Shown here in pieces: positions 10,324 to 22,653 of a DNA stretch of 64,000 bases. How positions within the stretch are numbered: the first letter of the stretch is position 1; each line of letters starts with the position of its first letter. This stretch comes from Amphiura filiformis (lineage: Eukaryota; Echinodermata; Ophiuroidea; Amphilepidida; Amphiuridae), in assembly GCF_039555335.1 (NCBI RefSeq), contig NC_092636.1, positions 52,755,706 through 52,819,705 of the forward strand. Direction: 5' to 3'. Under the pieces are notes generated by a model. That model was not told the DNA's origin. It was given only the letters and a program-made list of their open reading frames with translations, and made no database searches. A program made the translations under genes and the position numbers.

Positions 10324-13069
10324 AAAAATAAGACATTTTACACGAATCTGTAATTTCGCTACTTTTGTAGAAATTAGCTATATTTGATTGGGGATTCAAC
10401 TTTGTAAATTCTGCTATTTTACTGTTTTTGCAAAAAGTTCATTTTAATGACTTGGCGTATAATCTTCACTCTTGGGTCAAAACCGATAAATCGGCAGTAC
10501 TTGGAATTTAAATTTTTACTGCTCTGTATCAATATAGATTGTTACTTCAAATACGAGACATGTTCAAACTGAATGCAAGATTGGTCAAGAATGAGCAACA
10601 TTAAATATCAAAAATATTTCATCTGCGACACAGTGTTTTGACCATAAACCCCTCAAAAAACCTGCCCTGGTTTTTGCTTAGCCTCATATAATGCACTTTG
10701 CTTCCTGGCAACACATAATAAGCTGATAAACTGCAAGAAGTAGGCCTGATAACATATTATAGTGATACACAAATAACTATTCATAAAACATGGTCAAATG
10801 GGATTTTACAGAAGCAAGATAATATCACTCAATTGCAAGTTCATTTTTATTATTTTCTATACAAAGCACATCCAAAACAATTCATCGTCTCGTCTACACA
10901 ATTTATCATTTAACATATTGCCTATGCTTAACGGCTAAAAATAATGGAATTTAACTATCCTTCATACACTACTCAAGTACTCTCCGCCCCCCCCCTCTCA
11001 TCCTGGGAAAAGCAAGGCACTGGTGCGGATTGTAAGCTGACATTCAATTTAACTTAAATTTTGGCAGGGGTGTGTGACACGTGGTAAACTTCGGGCTTGA
11101 TGAAATGAAAATTCATGGGGGGGGGGGAGGGGGAGGGGGTCTAGTGAACTAAATTGGGCCGAATTATAGGCTTGTAGCTAAAAAAATTCCAAATTTTTCC
11201 AAGCTTGAGCCACAATTTTCAGAGTTTTGAGGCTCAAAGCAGGGATAAAAACAAGCACTGACATAATTTCCTGAAACTGGTTTAACATTTCCTGAAAATG
11301 TGTATTTCCCGATACTTTGTACATGGAAGAGACAAGCAAAATTTCCTGAAGATTTCCTGTCAAAGAACTGGAGCATGATCCAAATGTGGTGGGTCTCTAA
11401 GGAACTGCCAGAGAGGCTTAAAATGTGAGTGTCCCCGGGTCTATAGCATGCATAATCTCCTGACCCTACAACCTGAGGGATTGGAAGGTAAAGAAATAGC
11501 GACATAGTGGGCATGTAATGCTTACAGGGATCATTCATCTGGAGTCAGAGAAAATTCAATGTAATTTGTCCAAAAATTGCCTGTCCCATCATTTCCCTGG
11601 GATAGGACACGGTGGGGAAGTATACTTGAATAGTGTATTAACTGCAGCAAACATTATATTTTTGTTTTTACTACATGAAGAAAAAAAAGTCCACTTTGCA
11701 GTGATGCATCCTAGAGCCAACTTAAGTTGTATGTTCTTTTCTATAGATAACTTCATATGGACTGGTAGAATTATAAAGAGTTTAAGTTCTGAACCATAAA
11801 TATTAACAATTGATATATAGTTTGCTTCCTGTTATATATCCTTAATCATTAATAAATTGCCATAAATAGATAGAACTCAAATGTTATGTAGCACCTTCAG
11901 GTTTTTTAAAGTACACTTATTTCTTGCCTTTCATTTAATATATATTTAGAAAGACATCACTTAGATAAAGATTATCTCAAAATGATTCAGGTAGTACCCC
12001 AGCAAGTTTTCTAAAATGTTTTTTGAATGACATTAAAACGTTTTATACCCTTTATATAACCTGACATTTAAACGTTTTTCTGTAAAACATGAAGTGTTTG
12101 CTGGGACTCTTCAGCATATATGTGTCTAAATACACAACTTGCGTTTGAAATTTTTGCTCTATTGAATTTTCCGATACCCTAAAACATTCGAAAAAAGATA
12201 CACCTTTTACTTGGCTGACCGTGACAAAAGACCCCCTTTCCACTTTTTTTGGGTGGTGATAAACTGGTGATAATCATTCTGTAAGTGTACAGCTCACCTC
12301 CTTCTGACTGTTTAGCATACAAAGATTCTGATGCAGGATTATCTTGCCAGCATCTAACTTTTGTGAACATTTGGTATTATTAGGACGTAAGATTCATATT
12401 ATGTTACACAATATGAAAAATATCAGGGCTAAAACATGTTTAATTGGAAATCCTGTTGCTTTGACATAAATAATCCCCTAATTAACATACACATGTTGTC
12501 TCCCAAATCAAAACAAAAACATTGATCCACATAGATGCCACATTCATTTAGAGTGTTAGACAAGACACTTAGATTTAGCCATAGACAGTAGAGAGAATAG
12601 CGGCCCCACCTAATCTCAAAACATTCCGCCTATTTACCAGTTTCTGGACAGGTCTAGCTTATTGTTTTTTAAATATAAATATACCTGCATATAATACACA
12701 AAGTTTTCAAGAAATTCAAATATTACCATTACTGTTCAGATGGTCTTATGAGTCTCTACATTGTCCATAAAATACAAAAGAAATTGTGATATTTTTTATT
12801 TTGTCATTTTGACATAAACCTCAACAACCAAGACCTGTTAGCTGAAGTGCAATAATAGATATTTCCATAGAAACTATTCACAATGATCCATGTGCTAGTT
12901 TTCATATTGCTACTGAAAACAAATTAAGTTGAGCAAAACCTACAATCAGCAATAAAAATAATATTAATAATAACTGGCATGTTTGCTGAAAATGATTTCA
13001 TGAATAGTATGAATTTAAGGTTATTATAGTTAAGTCTGTTAGACATTTGAATTACACACTTGTATACCC
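10324..13069. other. Long stretch without a recognised gene
   Basis: About 2.7 kb of AT-rich DNA. It holds a C run at 10988, a G-rich run at 11117-11139, and repeated tttcctgaa words at 11262-11350. The minus frame at 11164-11538 is an open frame over this repeat and shows no domain. I see no splice-bounded coding block. Confidence 0.5.
11117..11139 (+). other. G-rich run with quadruplex potential
   Basis: A run of eleven G followed by A-separated runs of five G. At least four runs of three or more G within 25 bases meet the usual G-quadruplex pattern. Length may be imprecise because homopolymers are error-prone. Confidence 0.6.
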
Positions 13070-13089
13070 CCTTCCCCACTCCATCTCCT

Positions 13090-13391
13090 CTAATGTTGGA
13101 GGGTCTCACGACCTGGTGACAACACTAGGGAGCAGGGGTAGAGGCTCATAAATTTGTTTATTCCATCTGCATCATAATCTATCTGTGTCCTCATATATGT
13201 AATTTTTAAGTTGTATCGTAAAATAATTTATATATTCTACATGTATTTATATGTAATTTTAAATTTGTTTTAACTGTATTAGAATGTTGTACTTTTTTTT
13301 ATGCAGGGACTCCTTGGAAATCAGTGTTTTAGCATTGAAGGGGCTACCCTTCCTAAAGAAAGAATAAATAAAATACAATAAATAAATAAAT
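13090..13391 (+). mobile_element. 5'-truncated LINE, 3' end only
   Basis: The segment passes through ggactccttggaaatcagtg, then gaaggggctacccttcc, and ends with agaataaataaaatacaata and a short (aaat) repeat. This is the layout of a CR1/L2-type non-LTR retrotransposon 3' untranslated end in marine invertebrates. No reverse transcriptase frame is present. The upstream border is uncertain. Confidence 0.6.
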
Positions 13392-14369
13392 CACTGAAGT
13401 CGTCACAGTGTACCAACATTTTCGTCCATGCTTGTAGCTCTTTGCATTAAATATGAAATGTTGACTTTTTCTATTGGAAAATACCTATTTTTCCCCCAAA
13501 GACCTAAAATTTTAGGTCCTTTGCAGGAAAAATGTATATCTTTAATACAAAAGGTCAAAATGGTGGACAGCTTTTCTTCCCAGCTACATACACTCTAAGT
13601 ACATATCAAAAACATCAATTTTTAATAATGTGCAATAAAATTTGTATTATACTGCAAATTTTTGGAAAAAAAAATCAAAATTATTTGATATCATCAGGAC
13701 ATTCCTCATATTCAGAATGCAATTTCGTGTATCCGATGTGCTCTCATGTCCCACGAAAAATACTGTGCAGACGTTGCTATCTGAGCCCTTATGTGAGGAG
13801 TTAAAAAGTAACGGTTATGCATTTGATTGATAACTTTGCATCAGTATGTTGGGCATTGTGAAAATCTAAACATTTTGCTTTGGACCTTGTAATATCTTGG
13901 GATTTTCTTTGGTTCCTGTGGCAAAATGTTTATATTTTTCACAATACACTCAAAACAACTGACGCACAACCATTAACCTCTAAATTCGCTGGTGTAGTGC
14001 ATGTTAGAATATGACCATTGCTAGGTCAACTGGCTCATGCTTTCTTTGTCATGAACTACTGATCAAAATAATCACAATACAAAGCCTATAGCTTATCATA
14101 ATTCGGAACAGGTGTATGAGCCCAGGCTTGAACCAGTAACCAATGGTTACAAACGACTAACGTATAAGACCTTTTGTTTTCTTTTTTGTTTTTCCTATAT
14201 TATTATTATGTATACTATATGTGACACAATCTGGTCCATGGGGGCCAAAGGAGGTATTTGAGTAATTATTGCACTACACATACAATAGGCTATCATTTAC
14301 TGAAAACCCCAAAGGTCTAGCATACTTGGTTCTAAAGTTATGAAGTTTTTTGAAGTCTATTTTCTTATG

Positions 14370-14424
14370 TATTTTATTGTTTTTTACGTTTTTTGTTTGA
14401 GATGAAACAAAATAAATGAATCTG
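14370..14424 (+). mobile_element. Second LINE-type 3' tail
   Basis: gagatgaaacaaaataaatg followed by aatctgaatct is a typical non-LTR tail with a short tandem end. Only the tail is recognisable, so extent and family are uncertain. Confidence 0.4.
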
Positions 14425-14603
14425 AATCTAACATGCACTATGGCAGCGAATTACAACATCTCAGTTTTGTCCTTTCCACACAAAAGCTTCATTCTATTGT
14501 ATGTAGACGAATTCAAGACTAAACAGATATACTCATCAAGTGAATGATTTTTCCATCTTGCAAATAACCATACACCCTAATATGGATAATTTTAATACAA
14601 CAT

Positions 14604-15548
14604 TTAAGGTGGAATCCCCCCGGTTGTGGTAAAAAAAATTAACGTTACAAATTGGAATTAAGGAAAGAAATACCTTTCTTTTGCTTTTTGTTTGGCAACA
14701 ATCGGAGCTTCCATTCAAAAGTTATATTCAAAATGTAACTTCGTGAGGCAATTTAAAAAAATTAATTCTTATGTATTTTATTGTTTTCTCAAGCTGCGAT
14801 ATTTAACGTTTTTCCATTTAAAAATTCATATCTCAAAAAATAATCAAGATTTTGACCTCAAATCTTCATTATTATTTGTGATAATTCAAGTGTGTCTTTT
14901 CCAAATCAAAATTAAAGTAAAACAGTGTTTCTAAAATATAAAAAATCCTAAAAACAGTGTTTCTAGACTAAAATTCACTAAATTGCTGATATCTCGAAAA
15001 CTTTTTTTCGCAAACGCATGTCCACACGGAACACAATATCTCAAAAAGTATTTGAGGTATGGACTTCAAATTTGAACTGAGTGTTGCTGATATGCAGGGC
15101 TATAAATTAGACTAGAAGTTTTTAATTCCAAGCTTGGGAACTATGTTGTTGCTATGGCAACATCAAAATAGCATACAACAATAATTATTAAATTTTGAAT
15201 TTGACCTTTGACCTCCCGGTAGACCCCCAAGACATCACATGATTATCATAATTCTAGTTCAGATTCAAGTCCTGCCTATGAAGAACACATTCCCAAAATT
15301 TCATTTCTATTGCTAAAATACTTTTTGAGATATCATGTACCAAAGGCCTCTACCTTTGAAATTCACCAAATCCAATATGGCGGCCGTTACCATGGCAACG
15401 GGTGATATGACCAACGATCTGAGTATTGGATTTGAAGGTATACATTCAAGGTATACATGCCACCTAGTTATGGGAAGTTTCATTCACTAAGTTTACCTAT
15501 ACAAGCTTTTGATTCCAGATCACCCAAACCGGGGGGATTCCACCTTAA
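14604..15548. mobile_element. TTAA-flanked DNA transposon, nonautonomous, 937 bp
   Basis: TTAA at 14604-14607 is followed by GGTGGAATCCCCCCGG. At the other end CCGGGGGGATTCCACC is followed by TTAA at 15545-15548. Perfect 16-bp inverted ends with TTAA on both sides are the mark of piggyBac-like (or Kolobok-like) transposons. The interior has no transposase-length frame, so the copy is nonautonomous. Near its right end it carries a CCAAT word, atggcggcc and GTTACCATGGCAAC (15372-15399), a promoter-like cluster. Confidence 0.85.
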
Positions 15549-15686
15549 TACTGGCTTGTTATTACTGCACCTTGTTATAAAACAGGGATATCAAATCGGT
15601 TGCACAAATATACAAAGTACAAAAAGGAATACACAAAGACTGGCCTGTGGTGCATATGTTCTATTGCATTCAAAAATTCAAGGTTT

Positions 15687-16022
15687 TCATGTATTAGAGG
15701 CACTTTTACTTCGGATTGTCTTTTTGCGAGTTGTTAAGACTCGTGTTGAGCGTCCTCTTTGTCTACCTCTAAAGACATCAATTTCTGGATTTCTTTCTAC
15801 GTAAACATTATGTTGCCTGGCAACATCCTCAGCTTGTGATTGGTCCATTTCATCTTCCATGGATATCTCTTGCCCACTGGAAACTCTATTTGGCAATGGC
15901 ATATTTAGCCAGGCTTCAGCACAATAAGGACAGTCATACATACACTTGGGAGCCCCAAGCTCTTCCAGAAGTCGACAGTGACAGTCTGCAAGCCTGCGTT
16001 GAAGACGCAGCTGAAGTTCTCT
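15687..16022 (-). CDS. 3' terminal coding exon, identity unknown
   Basis: On the minus strand gtgttacctttgcag precedes an open reading frame that starts RELQLRLQRRLADCHC and stops at TGA (15687), 111 residues plus stop. It contains closely spaced cysteines, DCHC and CMYDCPYC, which could bind a metal, then an acidic stretch (MEDEMDQSQAED) and a basic tail (RGRQRGRSTR, TRKKTIRSKS). The frame is open further upstream to 16280, but that part reads like intron. It may be a distal 3' exon of CEP135, whose last recognised exon ends at 31877. A direct join does not keep frame (exon 22 ends in phase 1, this acceptor needs phase 0), so either a missing middle exon or the alternative acceptor at about 16093 (attcacag, in frame) is required. 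It may equally be the end of another gene. I do not recognise the family. Confidence 0.5.
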   Translation of the reverse strand, partial: RELQLRLQRRLADCHCRLLEELGAPKCMYDCPYCAEAWLNMPLPNRVSSGQEISMEDEMDQSQAEDVARQHNVYVERNPEIDVFRGRQRGRSTRVLTTRKKTIRSKSASNT

Positions 16023-17083
16023 CTGCAAAGGTAACACAAACAAGTCAACATACCTGTAACAAAGTATCGGACATTTTGTTTCTGTGAATAATACAGTGCG
16101 AAATTCATAATCCACTTTCCAATTAAAGTGCCGATATTTGAAGTAAAATAATTTGGTTTCCCCTATTATCTCTTCCAAGCAATAGGACCAAACTTTACAA
16201 ATATTTTCAATGATTAATGGGTGTGAGCAACTAAAAAACTGGAAAAACCCATAATCAAAAAGGGGAGAAGAAAAAATCACTAAGAAATGTAGAAGTTCCT
16301 AAAGAGAGAGAGAAAATAACAAAATTGTGTGAGTTGCAATGTTTTTGTATATAGATCACAGAGGGTGCAAGTGAGCTGCGAGCGGCTCTGATATGATAAT
16401 ATATAATCTTAAAGTGAAATCTGTCGGGCGGGAAATGCCCAAAATTTGATGTTTTTTGCCTAAAAATCAGGATTTTTATTGATTTATTTTTTGTTCTGAC
16501 TGGGAGGGGGAAGAACCAGGATAGGAGACAAAGCCCAAATCTAGAGAAGACTAATTCCCCAATGGGGTTGAGACAGAAACATAGGTAATCAGAAAAGAGC
16601 AACTCTCAGCCTGCTCATTATGATTAATTACATTGCAATATCTACCCTCATATCAATTCATACAGGAAGCTGTATGTAAAATACTAGGTATCAAAGTAAA
16701 TTATAACAATATCGGCTTTCAATTAAATCAATGCTTCAACAAGTATGAATAATAAATCACACATATTGAAAACAGGTGCAGTCATTAATCGCATCAATGC
16801 ACATTATGATTGCTGCACCAGATATTTTCAGTGTATTTAGAAATTATTATTAAATATGATATTTGTCTATACACAACTTAACTGTACAAAAAATCTTTTT
16901 ATACTTTGTTTAACTTATAAAAACCAAATAATTTTTGTCATTTATATGTGAACTTATGTAAAGTTATGCAAGTGTAAGGTAGAAATTGATGCACAAAGTA
17001 ACAAAATGCAATAATTTTTGCCATTTATAAGTTGATCAAAGTAATGTATGAAATAACAAAACAAGTATATGTACAGTTTGTCC
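16023..17083. other. Intron-like DNA upstream of the orphan exon
   Basis: AT-rich, with an (aga)n run at 16303-16315. Open frames here are short and unlike protein. No further exon was found for the 15687-16022 gene. Confidence 0.4.
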
Positions 17084-17220
17084 ACTCTGAAGTACAAAGT
17101 GACAACGCGCGAGTATACAACGCGTTAACAGCGCGTAGTGCTGCGTCTCTGCTGCATGTATGCGTGCCTTCAAAGTCAGCACAATGTGTGCATCCACGTC
17201 GGTACTTTGTACTTCAGAGT
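17084..17220. mobile_element. Small TIR element, 137 bp
   Basis: actctgaagtacaaagt at 17084-17100 is exactly inverted as actttgtacttcagagt at 17204-17220. The interior is unusually rich in CG dinucleotides (acaacgcgcgag, aacgcgttaacagcgcg) compared with the surrounding DNA. No clear target-site duplication. Confidence 0.7.
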
Positions 17221-18981
17221 AGACTGACAATAGTGCAATCTAGTAACAAAATTGATGTCTTGAAAATCAATAATACATTGTGATATACAGTTACCCACAC
17301 CTTGTTTTACATTGGTGAACATGTTTGAATCTCAGAAATTAGAGGTTTATGCCATTGGGCTATTCATTTTGCTTGACCAAATCATATGATACGAGAGAAG
17401 GATTCAAATCTTCCTGGTAGTATTAAAACTTATAACCTGGTGTACAAATATGACAGTTTGCATGAATTAAATAGGGATGGATTTCATGAAAACAAATGAA
17501 ATTTCACTCACACATCTGGTCCTGTGACTCAAATTCAATATGTGCTGTAATTTTTTATAACATTTTATATTGAATGATTGATTTCATGCATTCCCTCACA
17601 CATCTGGTCTATTAATTCAATATTTGGTTTTGCTTATATTAAATTTTCAATGGCCAATGATTTTCAGTCAAATGTAACATTTACCAAAAATATCTGTAAA
17701 ATGTTAACAAGCAGGTAATCTTTTTGGTTACATCTTTAAATTAGTATATTTTGCAACAACCACTTGCTCTAATTTACCTCACAAAATATTTGAAATGTAT
17801 CCATCAAAAAAAAGATAGCATGAGCAACATTGAGTATCGTATGAGGAGAAATGCTAGAAGGTGACTCAAAAATTGCAAACCTTCTTTGTCGTACATAATA
17901 ATAATCTTACCGAAACTTTTAAAGTTGAATATGGGATGCTTAAGCATTGCTTACCCACAGTGACCCATTTTTCAACTCTCTCACCAAGCACCAAATGACC
18001 CAGTTTTAGGTTTGCCATTTTTAGATATTGATCACTGCACTGTAATAAGATTTTACATGTACTGGATCACTCATGAAATATTCCTAAAAAATACCTACCA
18101 AGGATTTAGATGTATTGTGGTGTCCTATCTTTCCATGCATCATCACCCTGTAAAACATATCAGAAGAGGAGGGTTACTATGGTACCAACAATTGACAGAT
18201 TCACACATCATCATACCAATGAAATTAACAAACTAAGATATGATTACAAAACATCGAACTGGTAGGTATCATGCAATGGGAAATCAGGATTTTGTTTGGG
18301 GAAAAACAAAAGATTGATGAAGCTCTTGAGTTGCCCTATTTAAAATGAAATTGGTTTGTTTATAATAAAGCTGGTTCCTCTCTCCTCACCTGGATTGTAA
18401 GTGCAAGTGGCAGTGGGTTATAATAAATAACACTGATGGTTTTTTAATTGAGACCTGTTCCCATGAAAATATGAGCGGTAAGTTAAAATTATTACAATTG
18501 TGTTATGTCCAGATTCATAATATCTGGATCATAATCTTTAAAATGATATTTAACTTGCTAGGGTTGCCTGCTCAGTAAGTGTTCAAAATTCCATATTTCC
18601 ATGAAAATATCTTTTGTTTTTTATTGTTTTCTTGGATGCTCAATTAACCACATTTCTTTTCCTGGTGACTTTCCGCTCATTTTACGGAAAAAAATCTCAT
18701 TCGAGAAATATTAACATATCATTTTAAAACACCTTCTTAACATATCATATCATATCATATCATTTTAAAACACCTTCTTTTCCGTCAGTTCCCTAAGGTG
18801 TTAAAACACCTTTTCTTTCAGTTCCCTAATGTAACAATTATTTATACTTGATTGATCTGTTGGTTAAATTCCCTTAGTTTATGGAATTGAGCAAAAGAAT
18901 TGGAAGGGATTTTGAAGTTTTATAATTGGAAGGGATTTTGAAGTTTTACTTAAGTTTAAACTAGAATTACGCGGTTCGTAA
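17221..18981. other. No gene recognised
   Basis: AT-rich DNA with a catat microsatellite at 18726-18760, the surrounding phrase attttaaaacaccttctt being repeated at 18720-18836, and a duplicated aattggaagggattttgaag at 18898-18945. Confidence 0.4.
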
Positions 18982-19495
18982 TTAAGGTGGCCCCCACATA
19001 ACTATACACCACATGAGGCCACCCTATACTATCATAATACCAAGTTTGAAGTTGATCGGTGATTGCGTTTAAGCTGGAGAGTGGGATTAATGGAAATGAC
19101 GGCAAAATATGCAAATGAGCTCATTAATATTCATAAATATGCAAATAACATGACACAAAAGTATACAGCACATGAGGCTACCATAGACTATCACCGTACC
19201 AAGTTTGAAATTCATCGGTGATTGCGTTTGTGCTGCAGAGTGGATTAATGACAATGTAGGCAAAATATGCTAATGAGCTCATTAATATTCATAAATATGC
19301 AAATAATGCGACACAAAACTATACAGCACATGAGGCCACCATACCCTATCCCTGTACCAAGTTTGAAGTTGATCGGCCATGGCGTTTGAGCTGCAGAGTG
19401 GATTAATGAATTTGCTTCCGCCCGGACAAACAAACAAACAAAGATACAAAGAAAGAAACAAACAAACAAACAAACAGGCAAGGGAACAAACAACC
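18982..19495. repeat. 158-bp tandem repeat, three copies, with (caaa)n tail
   Basis: acatgaggc occurs at 19011, 19170 and 19328, spacing 159 and 158 bp. Each unit holds caagtttgaa, atcggtgattgcgtttg or a variant, gtggattaatg, and gagctcattaatattcataa. The third copy runs into cgcccgga and a (caaa) microsatellite. The unit structure resembles internal minisatellites of nonautonomous elements; no gene. Confidence 0.85.
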
Positions 19496-19937
19496 ATCTG
19501 GATGATAACATAAGCCCCACATATATGTGGGGGACAAAAAGTAACCATGGATAATAATACTCGTATCAGAAAAAGCACCCTTTGTTGTGTTATCAATCTT
19601 TCTTATTTGGCCTAATTAGCCCCATACCCTAATAAATGCCCATCTAATCAAGTGACAACTGCAAATACAATGCAGCTGTACACCTAAATTGTATCAAATA
19701 TCAAAATAAATTTACCATCTTAAGTTTCCTGCATTGATTCCAATGATTAGATGTACTGTGTTTGTATTGATTATGTAAATTCCAAAATTTTACTTGCATT
19801 TTTTAAATTTTAATAAGCCCTACCCTCAAAGTGACAAACTTAAGCGTCCAGGAAATTATAAGGTAAATACGGTAACATGCTTATTAGATGAATAAGTTAA
19901 TAAAGATTTTGGATTGAACACTCTTGCATTAAGTTGT

Positions 19938-20145
19938 GGGCAATTCCAAGTGCATAATTCTGCAACGCAACGTTTGCATATGAATTTCTTTTTAATGCAG
20001 TAGCCAAACATGTAGGTGAATAGCATAATGGATATTATTTTTGGTAAATGAATGATTAAGATAGGAGAATTTTTCCAAACCACCCTAATGTCCTACATTG
20101 TATATGCAAAGTTCCCTTTGCAGAATGATGCACTTGAAATTGCCC
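19938..20145. mobile_element. MITE related to the 58.4-59.9 kb element
   Basis: Ends gggcaattccaagtgcataa and its inverse (cacttgaaattgccc) form imperfect TIRs over 208 bp, each with one copy of the gcatcattcygcaacg-type motif. In inverse orientation its interior matches 59690-59890: caccctaatttcc-like, gaatgattaaggtagga-like and agcataatg-like words occur in the same order. It is therefore a short member of the same family. Confidence 0.7.
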
Positions 20146-22366
20146 TTTATATAGATAAGAAAGAATGAGGAATCTGAGAGAGAGAGCATATAGAGCAAAA
20201 TAATAGAAACAAATGCCACAAAAGCAAGGTTCTTGGATTTTGGTTGGGTCTCCTAGTACCAGTGGTGAAACAGATATATCAGTTTGTTATAGATACAAAA
20301 AAGTGGACTAAACCCCCTTAAATTGCCTTTCATTGGCTATTTTGATCGGGTCAGCAATCAGCATGCAAAAATGAGTCACAATGTTATTTTTTCTCACTAA
20401 TTTGGACCTTCTTGAGTAGAATTTAACATTTTCACTTTGAAAAGTGAACTTGTCAATTGGCGAGTGTGTTGCACCCTCTGGGCTAGGTGCATCTCAATCT
20501 TCTCCTAACTAAAGCACCCCACAAGGGAACTAATACATTGGTAACAGCTTGTTACGATCAATTAGATCAATGGACATTATTGTAGAAAACATGCATTGTA
20601 CAAAGTATATGAATACTATTTCAATGGTAATATTTATGAAAATATCAAACTGTGTGAGAAAAATGGTAACATACACAAAAAATCCAGCAAATTTCACAAG
20701 GTATTGCACAAAAAGTGGCAAAATCAACAGAACTGCACAGAAAAAAATTCACAGAAATAACATTTGGCATATAATTGCTGAAAAACGTAATATAATAAGT
20801 GTGCTTTGATAATATGAAAATTTAAATATCACTGAAGAAGACTATAAGTTGTGAATACTCTCACAACTGGTAACTGGAGGGACTGTGGTATAGCCACTGA
20901 AGAAGACCTATTTTTTACAAAAAAAGTAGCGCAGAAAACATGTAGGCCTATTTTGTGTTAATTTGTCCATAAGATTTGAGTTTTGCTGAAAAAAAAATCA
21001 AACAGAAAAAGCAAAGTGCCTAATTAAAAAAAAATGTGGCAGAGTGTGAGTTTTACAACATTTAAATAAAATCAGTGGGCTTTGCCAATAAGACTAAAGC
21101 AAAAAATAAAAAACAAATCACTGTAAGATACCAAAAACACACACACAACGATAGCTATATACATGTCACAAAGAAACTCCTATCCAACAGATTTTGATTC
21201 TTAAATAAACAAGGAAATTGTGCTATTTCTACCAATATAACCTGAATAAATACTCAATATGAATAACACAGTTCAGATCAATTGGAAATTGTGCATGACC
21301 TTGACACCTGTGACTATTGTCATTGTTCATTTTAAATTGAGCGTATAAGAACTACCGTTGCAAGTTTACACTAAACAAGTTTGACATCAAACTGATTTTT
21401 TTTTTTTAACTTTTATGCCTCTCTTTGTTGATCAAAGGTCATACCAAACACTTTAAAACTTGTTTCATAACTTTTCATGTACAAAAACTGAACTCAAAAT
21501 ATTAAAACCCAAATCATAAAGCCTTGTGTCAGGCTGGCACCAAACATTTCTAAATATTTAACAGTTTTCTTTATATTTTGAGTTTAGATATTGCCCATAC
21601 GGTCATGATATTTATTTACGAGTGAGATATTGACAGCACAGCAGCTGCTCCATAATGGATTCCCGGGATTTATTGCATTTATTATCATTAAGCCTGAACA
21701 ACAGCACCAAATGTTATTATATGTGTGTCTACATCAACCACATAAAATACACTTAAACACTTCCAGTAAAATAATATACCCTATGCAAGCTTCAGTATAT
21801 TGCCAACCATAAAGTTGTAAATATTTTCTATTAGTTATTATATTAGTTGTATATAATTAATTTTTCATTTTTTCTTTTTATTGCAAGCCATAAATAATAT
21901 AGTCTTTTAAAATGAAATTGGTTATTTGTTTTAAAACTTACTTGCATATTTGTAAATTTTTAAAATTTTTTTAAAATTACACAAGTCCCAACTTTCACCT
22001 ACTTAGAATCAGCCAAATTTGTTGTTTGTAGAGCAACAGAGCCAGTTTTGAATAATCGTAATTATGATCTGCCATAGAGTTTTACGTGAAATATTTAAAC
22101 ATGTTAAACATATGACAAAAAATGCTATTTTGAAATTTTAGCACTAATGATTGGCAAAATTGACAAAACAGTGTTTTGTATGCACGTTTCTACGGTTATG
22201 ACTAAATTAATATTAAAAGACCAACAAATGAAGTTACATGGTTTTGATTTTTTGAGATACAAGTCATTTAAGGGAATAAACCAATAGTTTGATGATATCA
22301 TATTATAAACAAAGTCCTTGGGGAAGATTTTTGGTAAAGTTTTCTGTGAAGCTGCATAACCTGTTC
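20146..22366. other. No gene recognised
   Basis: AT-rich, intron- or spacer-like, with poly-T at 21394 and no splice-bounded coding block that I can support. Confidence 0.4.
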
Positions 22367-22653
22367 AGAGGGGGAGAAGGAAGGGAAGGGGAAGAAGAAA
22401 GGAAGATAGGAGAGGGGAGAGGAAGACAGGAGGGGAGAGGGAAGAGGGGAGAGGAGGGAGGGAGGGAGGGGAGGGAGGGAGGGAGGGGCCTCTTGGAGTT
22501 TTCTGTGAAGCTGCATAACCTGTCCAGAGGGGAGAAGGAAGGGGAGGGAAGGGATAGGGGATAGGAGAGGGAGACAGAAGGGGAGAGGGGAGGGAGGGGA
22601 GGAGAGAGGAGGGGGAGGGGAGGGGAGAGGAGGGGAGGGAAGGAGAGGGAGGG
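22367..22653 (+). repeat. Homopurine (G/A) block, two tracts
   Basis: Two almost pure purine tracts, 22367-22489 and 22525-22653, made of ggga/gagg words. Each is preceded by nearly the same 30 bp (ttttctgtgaagctgcataa, then cctgtycagag), so the block arose by duplication of a unit of about 160 bp. The long minus frame across it codes only S/P/L and is an artefact of composition. Confidence 0.85.

Noticed and set aside
16023-16280. Upstream extension of the orphan exon frame to an ATG at 16280
   Set aside because: Codon content and residue mix are intron-like and a strong acceptor interrupts it at 16023.
19245-19596. Hydrophobic minus-strand frames rich in C, F and L
   Set aside because: They translate the (caaa) microsatellite and the 158-bp tandem repeat.
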